DNA from: Hyphomicrobiales bacterium
Lineage (GTDB): Bacteria; Pseudomonadota; Alphaproteobacteria; Rhizobiales; Devosiaceae
Length of the DNA: 64,000 nt
Assembly: GCA_026981645.1 (NCBI GenBank)
Contig: JALSII010000001.1
Location: 1-64,000 of the forward strand
Direction of reading: 5' to 3'
A program made the translations under genes and the position numbers. The notes below the pieces were generated by a model. It was given only the letters and a program-made list of their open reading frames with translations, had not been told where the DNA came from and did not search any database. Positions 1 through 10,859 of the stretch are shown here, one piece after another (within the stretch, counting starts at the first letter, position 1; the number at the start of each line of letters is the position of its first letter).

Positions 1-979
1 GGGCGGCGGCAGAAGGTATTCCGAGCAGCATGGCCATCAAAAGTGACTTGCTTTGCGCTTCTTTTGCCTCCCTGGGCCGATTGCCTTTGAGATGGCGGGA
101 AAGTTCGGGCAAAAGCACAACACCAATGGCAATGCCGATAATGCCCAGGGGCAATTGATAGAGCCGGTCGGCATAATAGAGGTAGGAAATGGCGCTGGCG
201 GCACCCGATGCGATGATGGTGCCAACAAAGATATTAATCTGGGTAATGCCCCCCGAGAGCATGGCGGGTAGAGCCAGAATCCAGAACCGCTTGATGTCCC
301 GGTCCCAGCCGGGCAGGCGCAAATCGGGCATAAATCCCGCCAGACGCAAAGCCCAGAGGACAATTATCACCTGGGCGACACCACCAAATATAACGCCGAC
401 GGACAAGAAGAGTGCCGCATCTCCCCGCCCGGCGCTGAACAGAACCAGAAAGGCCAATGCTGCAACCAGAACCACATTGAGCATAACGGGGGCAAATGCG
501 GCGGCAATAAACCGCCCCAGCCCGTTCAATACCGCACCAAAGGCCGCCATCAGCGACATCAGGGCCAGGTAAGGAAAACAGATACGGGCCAGAAGCACCG
601 TGAACTCGAATTTTACCGGGTCATCAACAAAACCGGGAACAAACAGCGCCATGATTGAGGGCATGAAAATTTCAGCCAGAACAAGCAGGCTGATAAGCAC
701 GACCAACAGCCAGGAAATAATGCGTCCGGCAAACTTGCGTGCCGCCTGTTCGCCTCTTTGTTCCAGAATGCCCGCAAACAGGGGAATAAAGGCCGCGTTG
801 AACGCCCCTTCGGCAAACAGGCGGCGAAACAGGTTGGGGAAACGAAAGGCGGCGACAAAAGCGTCAGCGGCAAGCCCGGTGCCCAGCACCCCGGCCAGCA
901 TGATGTCACGGGCAAATCCCAATACCCGGGAGAGCATGGTCATGGCGCCGACGCTGAAAAAATTGCGGTAAAGGCTCAT
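1..979 (-). CDS. murJ: MurJ lipid II flippase, C-terminus outside the window
   Basis: About 326 residues from the start are visible and the frame is open to the window edge, so the 3' end is missing. MurJ (MviN) is an inner-membrane MOP-superfamily flippase that moves the peptidoglycan precursor lipid II to the periplasm. The N-terminus reads MSLYRNFFSVGAMTMLSRVL, followed by GFARD and a string of hydrophobic helices, as in the family. The ATG at 979 overlaps the glnD stop in an ATGA, so it is translationally coupled behind glnD. The mutS-glnD-murJ order is common in rhizobial-type genomes. Confidence 0.93.
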   Translation of the reverse strand, partial: MSLYRNFFSVGAMTMLSRVLGFARDIMLAGVLGTGLAADAFVAAFRFPNLFRRLFAEGAFNAAFIPLFAGILEQRGEQAARKFAGRIISWLLVVLISLLVLAEIFMPSIMALFVPGFVDDPVKFEFTVLLARICFPYLALMSLMAAFGAVLNGLGRFIAAAFAPVMLNVVLVAALAFLVLFSAGRGDAALFLSVGVIFGGVAQVIIVLWALRLAGFMPDLRLPGWDRDIKRFWILALPAMLSGGITQINIFVGTIIASGAASAISYLYYADRLYQLPLGIIGIAIGVVLLPELSRHLKGNRPREAKEAQSKSLLMAMLLGIPSAAA

Positions 980-3774
980 GAACGGACAGGTTCCAGAACT
1001 TTAAGCAGGGCGGCGCGGATGCGCTTTTGTCTGGCGGGGTCTGCGACCTTGGCCCCGGTAAGGTCGGTGACATAAAACACGTCGATGGCCTTTTCCCCAT
1101 AGGTGCCCACATGGGCCGAGCCAATGGAAAGATTGAGATCAGCCAGAGCGCGCGTGAGACCATAAAGCAGGCCGGCCCGGTCGAGTCCGGAAACCTCGAT
1201 AACGGTGAATTTTTTGGACAGCCCGTTGGAAATCTGCACGTCCGGGGGCAATTTGAAGGGTTTCAGGCGTCGGTTGAGGCGAGAACCCTCACCCAGGTTG
1301 GCGGGGATTTTGCGCTCACCCGAAAGCAGTTTGCGCACCGTGTCAATAACCCGATGGGCGCGAATGCGTTCGTCTTCGTCGATCTGAAAAGCGCGGCGCA
1401 GGCGGAAAGTATCGAGCGCCTGTCCGTCCCGCATGGAGGAAATATGCGCGCCGACAATGGAAGCATCACACATGGTGCAGGCGGCCGCAATCCAGGAAAG
1501 AAGGCGGGGATGGTCCGCGGTATAAAAAGAAACCTCGGTGATGGCTTCAAAGGCGCGGATATTGCAGTGCCCGGCAAACTTTTCGCCCCGGTCATCGGCG
1601 CACTTGACCATTTTGGCGTGGGCAATCTGCAACGCAGGTTCAGTGTGGGACCAATAGGGGGTGTAGTGGCGGGCGATGTATTTTTTTATCTCAGCCCTGC
1701 TCCAGTCCCCGCTCAGGGCATTTTCAAGCTGCTGTTTGATTTCGGCGACGCGCTGGCGCTGGCTGGTCTGGGAATGACCGCCGGAGAGAAGCGGCTCGGT
1801 GGCATAATAAAGCGCCCGCAAAAGCGAGCCTTTCCAGCCTGTCCACACACCGGGGCCCACGGCGCGAATATCGCAGGCGGTCAAAATCATCAACAGCGCC
1901 AGCCGGTTTGGGCTTTGCACGATATCGGCAAAAGCGCGTGCGGTTTCAGGGTCCTGAATATCGCGGGACTGGGCGATTTCACTCATTATCAGATGATATT
2001 TTATCAGCCAGGCAACGGTTTCGGTTTCCGATGAGGTCAGCCCGAAACGCGGACACAGGCGCCGGGCGATGCGCTCCCCGACCAGTGAGTGGTCCTCGGG
2101 ACGGCCCTTGGCGATATCGTGCAGGAACAGTGCCACATAAAGCAGACGGGTGTCGGAAAGCGTGGGCAGTAATTCGTGAGTGAGGGGCAACTCATCCCTG
2201 AGGCCGCCATTTTGTATTTCACAGATGACACCCACGGACCGGATGAGATGCTCGTCCACCGTGTAATGGTGATACATGTTGAACTGCATCAGGGCGACAA
2301 TTTTGCCGAATTCGGGCACAAAGCGGCCCAAAACACCGCTTTCGTTCATCCGGCGCAGCACGCGCTCGGCGGATTTCGGGTTGGTCAGAATATCCAGAAA
2401 ATAGGCGTTGGCCCGTTTGTCATTGCGCAGGTCGGCATTGATGAGCCTGAGGGAGCGCGAAATCTGTTTGAGCGCCTCGGGATGAAACAGAATATCCTCG
2501 CGGGCCGCCAGCCAGAAAATCTTGATAAGGTTCAGGGGGTCGCGGGCAAAGACGTCGTCTTTTTTAGTGTTGATGCGCCCACGCTCTATGCCAAAGTCGG
2601 TTTCGCCACGAATTTTGCGGCTGCCCTTGCCCCAGTTCTCCAGAAACCGCCCCAGCAAGTCAGGCTGTTTGGCGTGGGAGAGTTCCAGAGAAGCGCAGAA
2701 CATGCGGGTGAGATCGCCTACATCCTTGGCCACCAGAAAATAGCGTTTCATGAACCGCTCGACACTGAGCATTCCAGCCCGGTCGGCAAACCCCAGCCTT
2801 CTGGCCATTTCGGGCTGTACGTCGAAATGAAGCTTTTCTTCGGCGCGGCCGGTGAGGAAATGCAGGTGACAGCGCACACCCCAAAGGAAATCTTCGGCCT
2901 TTTCAAACAGGCGCAGTTCGGATTTTGAGAATACGCCCTTTTCAACCAGCTCGCGGCTGGATTTGACACGGTAATAATATTTACCGATCCAGAACAGGGT
3001 GTTCAGGTCGCGCAGTCCCCCCTTGCCATCCTTGATGTTGGGCTCAACCACATAGCGGGTATTGCCCATCTGTTCGTGGCGCACGTCACGTTCAGAGAGT
3101 TTGGCGTCGATGAATTCGGGGCCTGAGCCGGCAACGATTTCATTTTCAAACCGGAAGCTCAGATCATTAAACAGGACGTCATCACCCACAAGAAAGCGTG
3201 CTTCAAGGGTAGCGGTGCGCACAGTCATATCGGTGCGGGCCATGCGCAGGCATTCATCAAGCGAACGCACCGCGTGACCGACTTTTTGTCCCAGATCCCA
3301 AAGCATATAAAGCACATATTCGGTAACCTGTTCGCTCCATGCGGTTTCTTTTTTGGGCAATATGAACAGCAGGTCAATGTCGGAGCCTGGCGCAAGCGTG
3401 CCACGCCCATACCCCCCCACCGCCGCGATGCAAATGCGCTCGGATGCAACAGGAGAGGATTGGGGGAACACATGGCGGACGGCAAACTCGTAAACGGCGC
3501 GAATAATCTCGTCTTCGGTGCGGCACAGGTTTTTGGCGCAGCGGGTGCCTTTGTGGTCGGCAATCAGATCCTGCTCAGCGGCCTTTCTGGCTTTGGAAAG
3601 CGTTGACTTAAGTTGTTTTAGAAAGGCAGCGCGCGCGTCCGCACCTGCCGGATCAATATCGCCGATAGTCTGGAGCAACTCTTCAATGATGGCGCCGGCA
3701 GTCCGCAGCTCATAGACCTTTGCCTGCCTGGTCGGTCTCGGGCCGGGGGGCTGTTCAACGAGTGCGGCTGGCAT
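976..3774 (-). CDS. glnD: Bifunctional [protein-PII] uridylyltransferase/uridylyl-removing enzyme GlnD
   Basis: 932 residues, full length. GlnD senses glutamine and adds UMP to, or removes it from, PII proteins (GlnB/GlnK), controlling nitrogen assimilation in the cytoplasm. The nucleotidyltransferase motif GGYGRGTLAPGSDID lies at residues 120-134. The HD hydrolase motif FLHDIAKG is near residue 550. Two C-terminal ACT domains start near residues 745 and 858, the second reading SGLDRAGLLYGLTRAL; these bind glutamine in the family. The start overlaps the 3' end of mutS by 20 bp, and the stop overlaps murJ. I see no lost motif. Confidence 0.97.
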   Translation of the reverse strand: MPAALVEQPPGPRPTRQAKVYELRTAGAIIEELLQTIGDIDPAGADARAAFLKQLKSTLSKARKAAEQDLIADHKGTRCAKNLCRTEDEIIRAVYEFAVRHVFPQSSPVASERICIAAVGGYGRGTLAPGSDIDLLFILPKKETAWSEQVTEYVLYMLWDLGQKVGHAVRSLDECLRMARTDMTVRTATLEARFLVGDDVLFNDLSFRFENEIVAGSGPEFIDAKLSERDVRHEQMGNTRYVVEPNIKDGKGGLRDLNTLFWIGKYYYRVKSSRELVEKGVFSKSELRLFEKAEDFLWGVRCHLHFLTGRAEEKLHFDVQPEMARRLGFADRAGMLSVERFMKRYFLVAKDVGDLTRMFCASLELSHAKQPDLLGRFLENWGKGSRKIRGETDFGIERGRINTKKDDVFARDPLNLIKIFWLAAREDILFHPEALKQISRSLRLINADLRNDKRANAYFLDILTNPKSAERVLRRMNESGVLGRFVPEFGKIVALMQFNMYHHYTVDEHLIRSVGVICEIQNGGLRDELPLTHELLPTLSDTRLLYVALFLHDIAKGRPEDHSLVGERIARRLCPRFGLTSSETETVAWLIKYHLIMSEIAQSRDIQDPETARAFADIVQSPNRLALLMILTACDIRAVGPGVWTGWKGSLLRALYYATEPLLSGGHSQTSQRQRVAEIKQQLENALSGDWSRAEIKKYIARHYTPYWSHTEPALQIAHAKMVKCADDRGEKFAGHCNIRAFEAITEVSFYTADHPRLLSWIAAACTMCDASIVGAHISSMRDGQALDTFRLRRAFQIDEDERIRAHRVIDTVRKLLSGERKIPANLGEGSRLNRRLKPFKLPPDVQISNGLSKKFTVIEVSGLDRAGLLYGLTRALADLNLSIGSAHVGTYGEKAIDVFYVTDLTGAKVADPARQKRIRAALLKVLEPVRS

Positions 3775-6532
3775 CGTGCACCTTCTTGAGCTGGTAGAGC
3801 ATATCGATAGCCTGAAGCGGGGTCAGATCGTCGGGGCGCACAGTATCAAGCATCTCATGAAGAGGGTCCGGGGTATTTTTCTTTGGTTGTGTAACAGGGC
3901 GCGAAAACAGGGGCAAATCATCGAGCAGAGCAGCACTGGCACCACGGGGCTGCTGCTCAAGCAGGCTTAAAACAGCACGGGCGCGCTCCAGCACTTCCTC
4001 GGGCAGGCCGGCAAGCCGGGCCACCTGAATACCGTAGGAGCGGTCAGCAGCCCCACTGGTCACCTCATGCAGGAATACCACCTCCCCCTCCCATTCACGC
4101 ACCTTCATAGTGTGATTGGAGACCCGGGGGTGAGTTTTTGCAAGGGCACACAGCTCATGAAAATGCGTGGCGAACAGTGCCCGGCAGGCGTTACTTTCGT
4201 GCAGAGCCTCCGCCGTGGCCCAGGCAATGGAAAGTCCGTCAAAGGTTGCAGTACCGCGCCCGATTTCATCAAGAATAACCAAAGAGCGACTGGTAGCGCG
4301 ATTAAGAATGGCGGCGGTTTCCACCATCTCCACCATGAAGGTTGAACGGCCCCGGGCAATATCATCGGAAGCACCCACCCGGGAAAAAAGCCGGTCAACA
4401 ACACCAATATGTGCAGCTTCTGCAGGCACATAGGCACCAATCTGAGCCAAAACAACCATGAGTGCATTCTGACGCAGAAAAGTGGATTTTCCGCCCATGT
4501 TGGGACCGGTCACCAGCCAGAGCTGCCCGCCTTCGGCCAGCGGGCCTTCATCCGCTGCTTGCAGCAGTCCACTCAGATCGCAATCATTGGCAACAAAGAC
4601 CTCGCCTTCAGCCTTCAATGTCTGCTCGACTACAGGATGACGGCCGCTTTTAATCTCAAACTTCAGGGAATTGTCGACCAGGGGCCGACACCAGCCCTCA
4701 TTAACAGCAAGCACCGCCAGTGCAAGCGTAACGTCAATATGAGCGAGGGCATCGGCGCTTTTGCGCAGCATTTCCGTTTGAGCAAGAGTTTGCGCCAGAA
4801 GGTCCTCATAAATGGCCAGTTCTAATTCGAGGGATTTGCCTTGCGCCTGGGCGATCCGGCCCTCCAGTTCACCCAGTTCGGCGGTGGTGAAGCGCATGGC
4901 ATTGGCCATGGTCTGGCGATGGATAAATGTGGAAAGAAAAGGCTCCTCGAGCAGTTTTTTGCCGTGAGCCGCAGGCACTTCAACAAAAAACCCGAGCACT
5001 TTGTTGTGTTTTATTTTCAATGCCCTGATATCGGTTTCAGAGGCAAGGCGGGCCTGAAGTTCAGAAATAATGGTACGGCTTTTTGTGGCCAGCGCCCGCT
5101 GGTGATCGAGTTCTGCATCAAACCCGTCACGCACAAATCCGCCATCTCTGGCCATAACCGGTGGTGTGGATTCAATCGCTGCCCTTATCCGGCTGGAAAG
5201 CTCTGCAGGCGCTGAACCCAGAATTTCAGCCAGTTCGGAGACACCTTTCGGCAAGCCATTCATTTCCGCGAGTTTTTCCGCCAGCAGGCGTGCGCTTGTG
5301 ATGGCCAGGCTGATATGAATGAGATCTCTTGGGCCGCCACGACCGAGCGCAAGCCGCGTGAGGGGCCGGCTCAGGTCGGGTGTGCCGCGCAGATGGTCGC
5401 GCAACGCATCGCGCGCAACAGTTTGGGTGACAAAGGCCTGCACCATGTCCAGGCGCCTGTTGATCTGCTCAGGCACGACAAGAGGCGCGGAAAGGCGACG
5501 TGCCAGCAGTCTGGCCCCGGAGGGTGTCACGGTTCTGTCGATGGTATGACGCAGGGAGCCCCTCGTTTCACCGCGATTGGTTGTCAGTATCTCCAGCGAA
5601 TTGCGGGTCGCCAGGTCAATCAACATCAGGGCGGAAGTATTCTGGGCCTCGGGCGGGCGCAGGGTGACGTTGCCGGACTTCTGTGTTTGAACCACATAGG
5701 ATACAAGGGCGCCAAGGGCAGCGCGGGCGGCCCGGGTAAACCCGGTCACCTCGATTTCAGGGAAAGCCGTCAGCAAATTTGATGTCGCCCGTTCGGATTC
5801 AAAACTCTCCTGTGCCAAAACCGCCACGTGCCGCACCAGACCCTCGGGCAGGGTTTTGTTCGCAGAAAGCCAGCGCTCGGTTGTGGGGGCAAGGATGAGT
5901 TCGGCCAGGTCAAGGCGGGCCAGTTCATCGGCCAGCCGGTCTTCGGCCACATCCACCACAAAGGTTTCACCGGTGGAAATGTCGGCCCAGGCCAGAGCAA
6001 AATCGCACTCCCCATGCCGGACCATGGAAAGGGCACCCAGATAATTGTTGGCCTGAGCGGGCAAAAGATCATCTTCGGTCAGCGTACCTGGCGTTACAAG
6101 ACGAACGACATCGCGTTTGACGACGGATTTAGAGCCGCGCTTTTTGGCCTCGGCAGGATCCTCCATCTGTTCACAAATGGCCACCCGATGGCCCAGACGG
6201 ATGAGCTTTTTCAGATAATCCTGAGCCGCGTGCACCGGCACTCCGCACATGGGAATTTCTTGGCCCAAATGTTTGCCACGGGTGGTAAGGACAATGCCCA
6301 GCGCTCCCGAGGCAATTTCAGCATCCTCAAAAAAAAGCTCGTAAAAATCACCCATGCGGTAAAAGAGCAGATAACCGGGATTAACGGCCTTTATTTCGAA
6401 GAACTGCGCCATCATCGGGGTAACGATCGGTTTTTTGCCCTCCGCTCCGGGGGGGGTATCAACCGTCTTTTCTGGAGGAGAGGAAGCGTAAGGGGCCTGG
6501 TCCATCTCTGCCGGTTCTGGTTGGTGCAACAC
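3755..6532 (-). CDS. mutS: DNA mismatch repair protein MutS
   Basis: 925 residues, complete; somewhat longer than E. coli MutS (853) because of an extended N-terminus. MutS recognises base mismatches and small loops and starts repair with MutL. The mismatch-binding domain starts at MMAQFFEIKAVNPGYLLFYR and continues MGDFYELFFEDA, with the conserved Phe and Glu. The ATPase has Walker A GPNMGGKSTF near residue 677 and Walker B DEIGRGTATFDG near residue 755. An alternative start is the ATG ten codons in, reading MDQAPYASS. It overlaps glnD by 20 bp and is probably first in the mutS-glnD-murJ transcript. Confidence 0.97.
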   Translation of the reverse strand: MLHQPEPAEMDQAPYASSPPEKTVDTPPGAEGKKPIVTPMMAQFFEIKAVNPGYLLFYRMGDFYELFFEDAEIASGALGIVLTTRGKHLGQEIPMCGVPVHAAQDYLKKLIRLGHRVAICEQMEDPAEAKKRGSKSVVKRDVVRLVTPGTLTEDDLLPAQANNYLGALSMVRHGECDFALAWADISTGETFVVDVAEDRLADELARLDLAELILAPTTERWLSANKTLPEGLVRHVAVLAQESFESERATSNLLTAFPEIEVTGFTRAARAALGALVSYVVQTQKSGNVTLRPPEAQNTSALMLIDLATRNSLEILTTNRGETRGSLRHTIDRTVTPSGARLLARRLSAPLVVPEQINRRLDMVQAFVTQTVARDALRDHLRGTPDLSRPLTRLALGRGGPRDLIHISLAITSARLLAEKLAEMNGLPKGVSELAEILGSAPAELSSRIRAAIESTPPVMARDGGFVRDGFDAELDHQRALATKSRTIISELQARLASETDIRALKIKHNKVLGFFVEVPAAHGKKLLEEPFLSTFIHRQTMANAMRFTTAELGELEGRIAQAQGKSLELELAIYEDLLAQTLAQTEMLRKSADALAHIDVTLALAVLAVNEGWCRPLVDNSLKFEIKSGRHPVVEQTLKAEGEVFVANDCDLSGLLQAADEGPLAEGGQLWLVTGPNMGGKSTFLRQNALMVVLAQIGAYVPAEAAHIGVVDRLFSRVGASDDIARGRSTFMVEMVETAAILNRATSRSLVILDEIGRGTATFDGLSIAWATAEALHESNACRALFATHFHELCALAKTHPRVSNHTMKVREWEGEVVFLHEVTSGAADRSYGIQVARLAGLPEEVLERARAVLSLLEQQPRGASAALLDDLPLFSRPVTQPKKNTPDPLHEMLDTVRPDDLTPLQAIDMLYQLKKVHDASRTR

Positions 6533-6736
6533 TCTGGGAAGCCAGACTAGGGCACCGGGCTGATTATGCCAACCACCTGTTGCCGCAGACAGTGTGGTTT
6601 TGCACGAAGTTCGGCTGGATTTCGGGTGCTTGGCATTTTTTGAAATTGCACTGGTTTTATCTCGCTTGCGGCGATTCCGCCCTGCGGCGGGCCTGTGCGG
6701 GCACGGCGCAGGGGCGCCGGGCCGCTCTTTGTGGCC

Positions 6737-6767
6737 AGACTGCTTCAGTCAAAACAAGAAGCAGTCT
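6737..6767 (-). terminator. Stem-loop at the xylA stop codon, possible terminator without U-tract
   Basis: Perfect 10-bp inverted repeat, AGACTGCTTC at 6737-6746 and GAAGCAGTCT at 6758-6767, with an 11-nt loop. It straddles the end of xylA. No T-run follows on the minus strand, so it is not a standard Rho-independent terminator; it could stabilise the mRNA 3' end or aid Rho-dependent ending. The rest of the 233-bp xylA-mutS gap is GC-rich and I see nothing else in it. Confidence 0.45.
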
Positions 6768-8073
6768 AAACAAAGCGATTGATGAGGTTTTCCAGATATT
6801 CCTGCCCCCCCGAGCGGGGTTTTGGGTCGATACTTTGCCTGTCCACGCGGGCGGCGATTTCCTCCAGTGTGCACTCGCCCTTGAGCATGGCCTGCGCTTC
6901 GGGCCGGTTCCAGTCGGCATAGCGCGCCTCAAGGAACGCATCATAGCTGCCATCCTCGATAATGGCGGCGGCAGCCTTGAGTCCCCGGGCGCAGGTGTCC
7001 ATGGCTCCGATATGGCCATGGAGCAGATCAACAGGGTCGATGGACTGGCGGCGCAGTTTTGCGTCAAAATTGGTGCCCCCGTTAGCAAAACCACCAGCCT
7101 TGAGAATGTGATAATAGGCCAGCGCAACCTCGGGCACATTGTTGGGGAACTGGTCGGTATCCCAGCCTGACTGATAATCATTGCGATTCATATCGATGGA
7201 ACCGAAAATCCCAAGCATGGCAGCAGTTGCCACTTCATGCTCGAATGTATGGCCGGCAAGAATGGCGTGCCCAACCTCGATATTGACCTTGATTTCGTTT
7301 TCCAGGCCATATTTTTTCAGGAAGCCGTAAACACTGGCCACGTCATAATCATACTGGTGTTTCATGGGTTCCTGAGGCTTGGGCTCAAGCAGAATGGTGC
7401 CTTCAAAGCCGATCTTGTGCTTGTAGTCGACAACCAGAGAAAGCATACGACCCATCTGGTCGAACTCTTGGGACATGTTGGTGTTGAGCAAGGTTTCATA
7501 ACCTTCGCGCCCGCCCCAGAGCACATAGTTTTCACCTCCAAGGCGTTTGGTGAGATCCATATTGGCCTTGATGGTAGCGGCGGCATAGGCAAACACATCC
7601 GGGTCGGGGTTGGTGGCTGCACCCGACATGAAACGGGCGTTGGAGAACAGGTTGGCCGTACCCCAGAGCAGTTTAACCCCCGTGCTGGCGATTTTTTCCT
7701 CGAACATATCGCCCAGCGCGTTGAGACGGGAAACGGATTCTTTGAAAGTTTCGGCTTCGGGGCGCACGTCGGCATCATGAAAGCAGAAATAGGGAACCCC
7801 AAGCAGTTCAAACATTTCAAAGGCCACATCAGCCTTGAGTTGTGCCTTGGCCATGGTGTCGCCAAACCAGGGCCGCTCGAAGGTACGACCGCCAAAAGGG
7901 TCACCGCCCTCCCAGGCAAAGGAATGCCAGTAGGCAACGGCAAAGCGCAAATGCTCCTCCATACGTTTGCCCAGCACCAGTTCGTCCTTGTCATAGAAGC
8001 GAAAGGCCAGCGGGTTTGTGCTCTCTTTTCCCTCAAACCTGATCCGTGGCAGGTCGCCAAAAAAACCGCTCAT
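6766..8073 (-). CDS. xylA: Xylose isomerase
   Basis: 435 residues, the usual class II length. It converts D-xylose to D-xylulose, the first step of the isomerase route, using two divalent metals. Seen motifs: an N-terminal [17 protein letters not shown], then [14 protein letters not shown] with the catalytic His, WGGREGYE, the Glu ligand in [25 protein letters not shown], and the metal ligands in [17 protein letters not shown]. It overlaps xylB by 4 bp and follows it on the same strand, so the two are one xylBA operon. The regulator at 9.6-10.7 kb is likely to control it. Confidence 0.97.
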   Translation of the reverse strand: MSGFFGDLPRIRFEGKESTNPLAFRFYDKDELVLGKRMEEHLRFAVAYWHSFAWEGGDPFGGRTFERPWFGDTMAKAQLKADVAFEMFELLGVPYFCFHDADVRPEAETFKESVSRLNALGDMFEEKIASTGVKLLWGTANLFSNARFMSGAATNPDPDVFAYAAATIKANMDLTKRLGGENYVLWGGREGYETLLNTNMSQEFDQMGRMLSLVVDYKHKIGFEGTILLEPKPQEPMKHQYDYDVASVYGFLKKYGLENEIKVNIEVGHAILAGHTFEHEVATAAMLGIFGSIDMNRNDYQSGWDTDQFPNNVPEVALAYYHILKAGGFANGGTNFDAKLRRQSIDPVDLLHGHIGAMDTCARGLKAAAAIIEDGSYDAFLEARYADWNRPEAQAMLKGECTLEEIAARVDRQSIDPKPRSGGQEYLENLINRFV

Positions 8074-9551
8074 GTCTTTGCCTCCTCAATCGCGGGGTAA
8101 AGCGCCCTATAGCGCGCATATTGTTTTCCATAGAGCTCGCGCAACTGGGGGTCGGGTGCAATGGTTTTGACAATGTGGGGCATGGTGCACACCTCAACAG
8201 GGCTGGCGTTTTGTGCAGCACACAGCCCCAGGCGTGCAGCGCCAAACGCACCGCCAAAATCACCGTCACGGGGCACCTGAATTTCCATGTCCAGACTGGC
8301 GGCGATGAGTTTGAGCCAGAGGGCAGAATTGGAGCCGCCACCCACCGCAACCAGAGAGTTTATCTCGGTACCGGCTTCTTTGAGCATACTCAGAGCATCG
8401 CCAAAAGCCATGGCGACACCCTCCATAACCGCTTGAGCCATACGGACCGGGTCAGAATTATGCGAAAGCCCGGTGAACGTGCCGCGTGCGGCAGGGTTGT
8501 TGTGGGGGGTGCGTTCGCCGGACAGGTAGGGCAGGAAAATTTCCTCGCCGGGGCCACAATATGCGGTTTCTGCTTCCCCGGCCAGCTGTGCGGCGTCGCG
8601 TCCGGTCAGACCCGCGAGCCAGTTCAGGCTGTCGGTGGCCGAAAGAATGACCCCCATCTGATGCCAGGTCTGTGGCACGGCATGACAAAAAGCGTGCACC
8701 GCCCCTTGTGTATTGGGTCGGAACCTGTCGTTGGAAACAAAAAGAACCCCCGAGGTGCCCAGAGAAACAAAACCCTCACCGGGACGAATGGCACCAATGC
8801 CACAGGCTGAAGCGGCGTTGTCCCCGCCACCCCCGGCAACAACTACCGGTCCTGACATGTTCCAGCGCGAAAGCAGCTCTGACTTCAGGATACCAGAGGA
8901 AGCAGAACCTTCGACCAGAGAAGGCATATGCGTCCGGCTCAGGCCGGTTACAGCGAGCAGTTCATCCGACCAGTCGCGTTTTTTGACGTCAAGCCACAGG
9001 GTGCCCGAGGCATCGGACATGTCGGAAACAAACTCACCGGTCAACCGCCAGCGGATATAATCCTTTGGTAACAAGACCTTATCAATTTTTTCATAGATTT
9101 CAGGCTCGTGGTTTTTCACCCACAAAACTTTTGGAGCGGTAAATCCGGCCATGGCGATATTGCCCGAAATGGCGCGCGATTCAGGGCAGGCCTTCTCGAT
9201 TTCCAAACATTCCATATTGGCGCGACCATCGTTCCACAGGATTGCGGGGCGCAAAACATTCCGGCTTTTATCGAGAAGAGTCGCCCCGTGCATCTGCCCG
9301 GACAGGCCCAGTCCCCTGACCCGGGCAAGCGCTTCAGGGCTGGATTTAGAGAGAGCGTCAACGCTGACAAGAGTAGCCTGCCACCAGTCAGAGGGGTTCT
9401 GCTCGGACCAACCATCGCGGAGGCGGGAAACCGAAAGGGGCGCCGAGGCATCGGCTATAGCATTACCGTCCAGGTCAATCAGGATTGCCTTAACGCCGGA
9501 GGTACCGACGTCAAGACCCAGAAAGGTGGCAGTGTCAGAACCCGAAATCAT
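8070..9551 (-). CDS. xylB: Xylulokinase
   Basis: 493 residues. FGGY-family sugar kinase that phosphorylates D-xylulose to xylulose 5-phosphate for the pentose phosphate pathway. The N-terminal phosphate-binding segment is [32 protein letters not shown] and WNDGRA mark the sugar site. The C-terminal FGGY domain has [13 protein letters not shown] and the ATP-site loop [10 protein letters not shown]. It is coupled to xylA by a 4-bp overlap. Gene context makes xylulose the most likely substrate among FGGY kinases. Confidence 0.95.
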   Translation of the reverse strand: MISGSDTATFLGLDVGTSGVKAILIDLDGNAIADASAPLSVSRLRDGWSEQNPSDWWQATLVSVDALSKSSPEALARVRGLGLSGQMHGATLLDKSRNVLRPAILWNDGRANMECLEIEKACPESRAISGNIAMAGFTAPKVLWVKNHEPEIYEKIDKVLLPKDYIRWRLTGEFVSDMSDASGTLWLDVKKRDWSDELLAVTGLSRTHMPSLVEGSASSGILKSELLSRWNMSGPVVVAGGGGDNAASACGIGAIRPGEGFVSLGTSGVLFVSNDRFRPNTQGAVHAFCHAVPQTWHQMGVILSATDSLNWLAGLTGRDAAQLAGEAETAYCGPGEEIFLPYLSGERTPHNNPAARGTFTGLSHNSDPVRMAQAVMEGVAMAFGDALSMLKEAGTEINSLVAVGGGSNSALWLKLIAASLDMEIQVPRDGDFGGAFGAARLGLCAAQNASPVEVCTMPHIVKTIAPDPQLRELYGKQYARYRALYPAIEEAKT

Positions 9552-9643
9552 GAGATACGTACCTCAGAAAGACTCGCCAAGACCTGAAATTCCTTGCAAT
9601 ACCGCCCATTCAAGCCACAAACAACACTTCCAGCCCCGGACTT

Positions 9644-10696
9644 TTAACCGGGCAGATTGAGATTGTCGCGCAGAAACAGACCAATATCAATGGACTTGTT
9701 CTCTTGAGGCAATTCTGCTCCGGCGATGATCTGGCGAGCAAGGCCTATGGCCATTGCGACTTCTGCCTGCGAGTTCTGGTCGAGCACAACGTCAACCACC
9801 CCGGCCCTTAACCCCTCAATGGTGTCGCCAGTCAGCTCATGGGCGATCACCCGGATTGAGCGGGCGCGGCCAAGATCGGAGAGCGTTGAAATGATACCCG
9901 CATTGCCCGCGCCCATGGAATAAATTCCGGCAAGGTCAGGATAGTCGGTCAATAATTCGCGGGTGCGTTTTGCTGTTTCGTGAGTATCATCAAATCCCTC
10001 GACAGGACCAACAAGGTCAAGACCGGGAAATTCCTCAAGCACCAGATCATGAAAGCCCATAAAGCGCTCGCGGTGGTCGCGCAGACCCATGGAGCCGACG
10101 ACAAGCCCGATGCGGGCGCCAGGCGTACAAAATCGTCCCATTAGCGAACCCGCAGTGCGTCCGGCAGCGATATTGTTTATACCGACAAAACGGGCGCGCT
10201 TTGAGGCGGGATTGTCGGAAACCAGAGTAATTACATGCACGCCTTTTACGCACGCCCGATCGATGGATTTGCGCACGCTCTCATCATCGGTGGCGACAAT
10301 GATCGCGCAATCGCAATTCTGGAGCCCCAGTTTATCAATAGCGTTGCACAGGGCTGAAGGGTCAAGCGCCGCAATGCGGGTGATTTCTATATTGGTACGG
10401 TTTTCCTCGTGGGTCTGTGTATGGGACCTGATGGCGGCGGCCAGGTTTTCCATGAACGGATTTGCGCCACCCGGCAGCAGAAAATGAACCTTGACAGTTT
10501 TGGCCCGGGCCAGCAGGGAGGCGCTCACATCGCGGGTGTAATTAAGGGTGGCGACCGCTTTTTCGACTTTCTCCCGGGTGGTCGCACGCACCCCGGCGCG
10601 GCCATTGAGCACACGATCGACCGTGGCCAGAGACACGCCTGCTTCACGAGCCACATCCCTGACGGTGGGTTTTTTATGTTGTGTTGATACGGACAC
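9644..10696 (-). CDS. LacI-family transcriptional regulator
   Basis: 350 residues from a GTG start at 10696, chosen because GAGGGGG precedes it and the length then fits the family; an ATG at 10837 would add 47 residues with no family match. The N-terminal HTH reads TVRDVAREAGVSLATVDRVL, followed by the hinge region. The rest is a periplasmic-binding-protein-like ligand domain with GINNIAAGRTAGSLMGRF and DVVLDQNSQAEVAMAIGLA. Its place between xylBA and divergent galM suggests control of xylose or another aldose; the sugar cannot be read from the sequence. A 5-bp hairpin spans its stop codon (9635-9652). Confidence 0.9.
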   Translation of the reverse strand: MSVSTQHKKPTVRDVAREAGVSLATVDRVLNGRAGVRATTREKVEKAVATLNYTRDVSASLLARAKTVKVHFLLPGGANPFMENLAAAIRSHTQTHEENRTNIEITRIAALDPSALCNAIDKLGLQNCDCAIIVATDDESVRKSIDRACVKGVHVITLVSDNPASKRARFVGINNIAAGRTAGSLMGRFCTPGARIGLVVGSMGLRDHRERFMGFHDLVLEEFPGLDLVGPVEGFDDTHETAKRTRELLTDYPDLAGIYSMGAGNAGIISTLSDLGRARSIRVIAHELTGDTIEGLRAGVVDVVLDQNSQAEVAMAIGLARQIIAGAELPQENKSIDIGLFLRDNLNLPG

Positions 10697-10756
10697 CCGA
10701 ACTGCCCCCTCTTGTGCGCCCGAAAACCAATCTGATGCCATTCTAGCCAAAAAATG

Positions 10757-10801
10757 CAAATCAGGACCAGCCCATTTTTGGTGACCTGCTCCACTGATTT
10801 G
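10757..10801. promoter_or_regulatory. Inverted repeat between lacI-type gene and galM, candidate operator
   Basis: CAAATCAG at 10757-10764 is repeated inverted as CTGATTTG at 10794-10801. A second, imperfect inverted repeat is nested inside: CAGG-CCA at 10762-10769 against TGG-CCTG at 10779-10788. The 163-bp divergent gap is where such a regulator would act. No convincing -10/-35 pair could be assigned. The operator role is an inference from position. Confidence 0.3.
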
Positions 10802-10859
10802 ATATGGCCACTGGCATGATTTTAAGGCATGGTTCATTGCAGAATGGGGGAACGCGGAG

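Noticed and set aside
1027..2034. 335-codon plus-strand open frame
   Set aside because: It lies wholly opposite glnD, which has clear family motifs; an antisense shadow.
5828..6550. 240-codon plus-strand open frame
   Set aside because: Opposite mutS, no family likeness; an antisense shadow.
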